A stretch of DNA of 41,706 nt, taken from contig CAYYYP010000030.1 in assembly GCA_964475985.1 (NCBI GenBank), positions 1 through 41,706 of the forward strand, in the 5' to 3' direction. The position numbers were made by a program, and so were the translations under genes. A model generated the notes under the pieces. The model saw only the letters and a list, made by a program, of their open reading frames with translations, was not told the origin of the DNA and made no database searches. Positions 41,704-41,706 of the stretch are shown one piece after another. The first letter of the stretch is position 1; each line of letters opens with the position of its first letter. This DNA comes from CAYYYP01 sp964475985 (GTDB lineage Bacteria; Bdellovibrionota; UBA1018; CAYHWW01).

Positions 41704-41706
41704 TTT

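Noticed and set aside
1..41706. CRISPR array, rRNA genes or prophage cluster
   Set aside because: No regularly spaced repeats, rRNA-like sequence or phage structural genes were seen in the window.

Overview
The window looks like chromosome from a Gram-negative, probably Bdellovibrionota-like bacterium (moderate confidence). The reasons are signal peptides and lipoboxes throughout, several outer-membrane barrels ending in F or W, a YfgM/BamB gene pair, an HNH nuclease with the DUF222-like N-terminal region that is common in Bdellovibrio relatives, and many large exported proteins of unknown function. Taxonomy is inferred from gene style only; there is no rRNA or other marker gene.

Layout. The left edge (1-1301) is part of an ISL3-family insertion sequence, next to the 3' end of a tRNA-Leu(GAG) gene. 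From 7225 down to 1513 on the minus strand runs a compact branched-chain amino-acid ABC transporter operon in the order livJ-livH-livM-livG-livF, with overlapping or nearly touching genes. It ends in a coupled gene for a putative outer-membrane barrel. Next come two tyrosine recombinase genes, one lacking most catalytic residues and one complete, around an exported SGNH hydrolase (7271-10168).

From 10236 to 28471 every gene is on the minus strand and most encode exported or surface proteins: a trypsin-like lipoprotein protease, a small secreted protein, a giant protein with helical repeats and a probable transglutaminase-like domain, a polytopic membrane protein, a Cys-rich secreted protein, a LamG-type lectin lipoprotein and two outer-membrane barrels. 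An HNH nuclease gene is embedded among them.

From 28514 the plus strand carries a YfgM-like and BamB-like pair (outer-membrane protein assembly), then a large secreted enzyme with two beta-helix (pectate-lyase-type) modules. That gene is preceded by a strong promoter and a long structured leader, and followed by a bidirectional terminator. Minus-strand housekeeping genes follow (beta-class glutathione transferase, D-Ala-D-Ala ligase). Then on the plus strand come an FkbM methyltransferase, a PQQ-type sugar dehydrogenase and a second large exported helical-repeat protein. A minus-strand M24 metallopeptidase and a pair of terminal-type repeats from a probable further mobile element close the window.

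The genes support nutrient uptake (liv), envelope building (Ddl, BamB/YfgM) and a heavy investment in secreted degradative or adhesive proteins. The least explained parts are the giant transglutaminase-like protein, its possible helical-repeat relative at 38610-40859, the outer-membrane gene tied to the liv operon, and the leader of the lyase gene.
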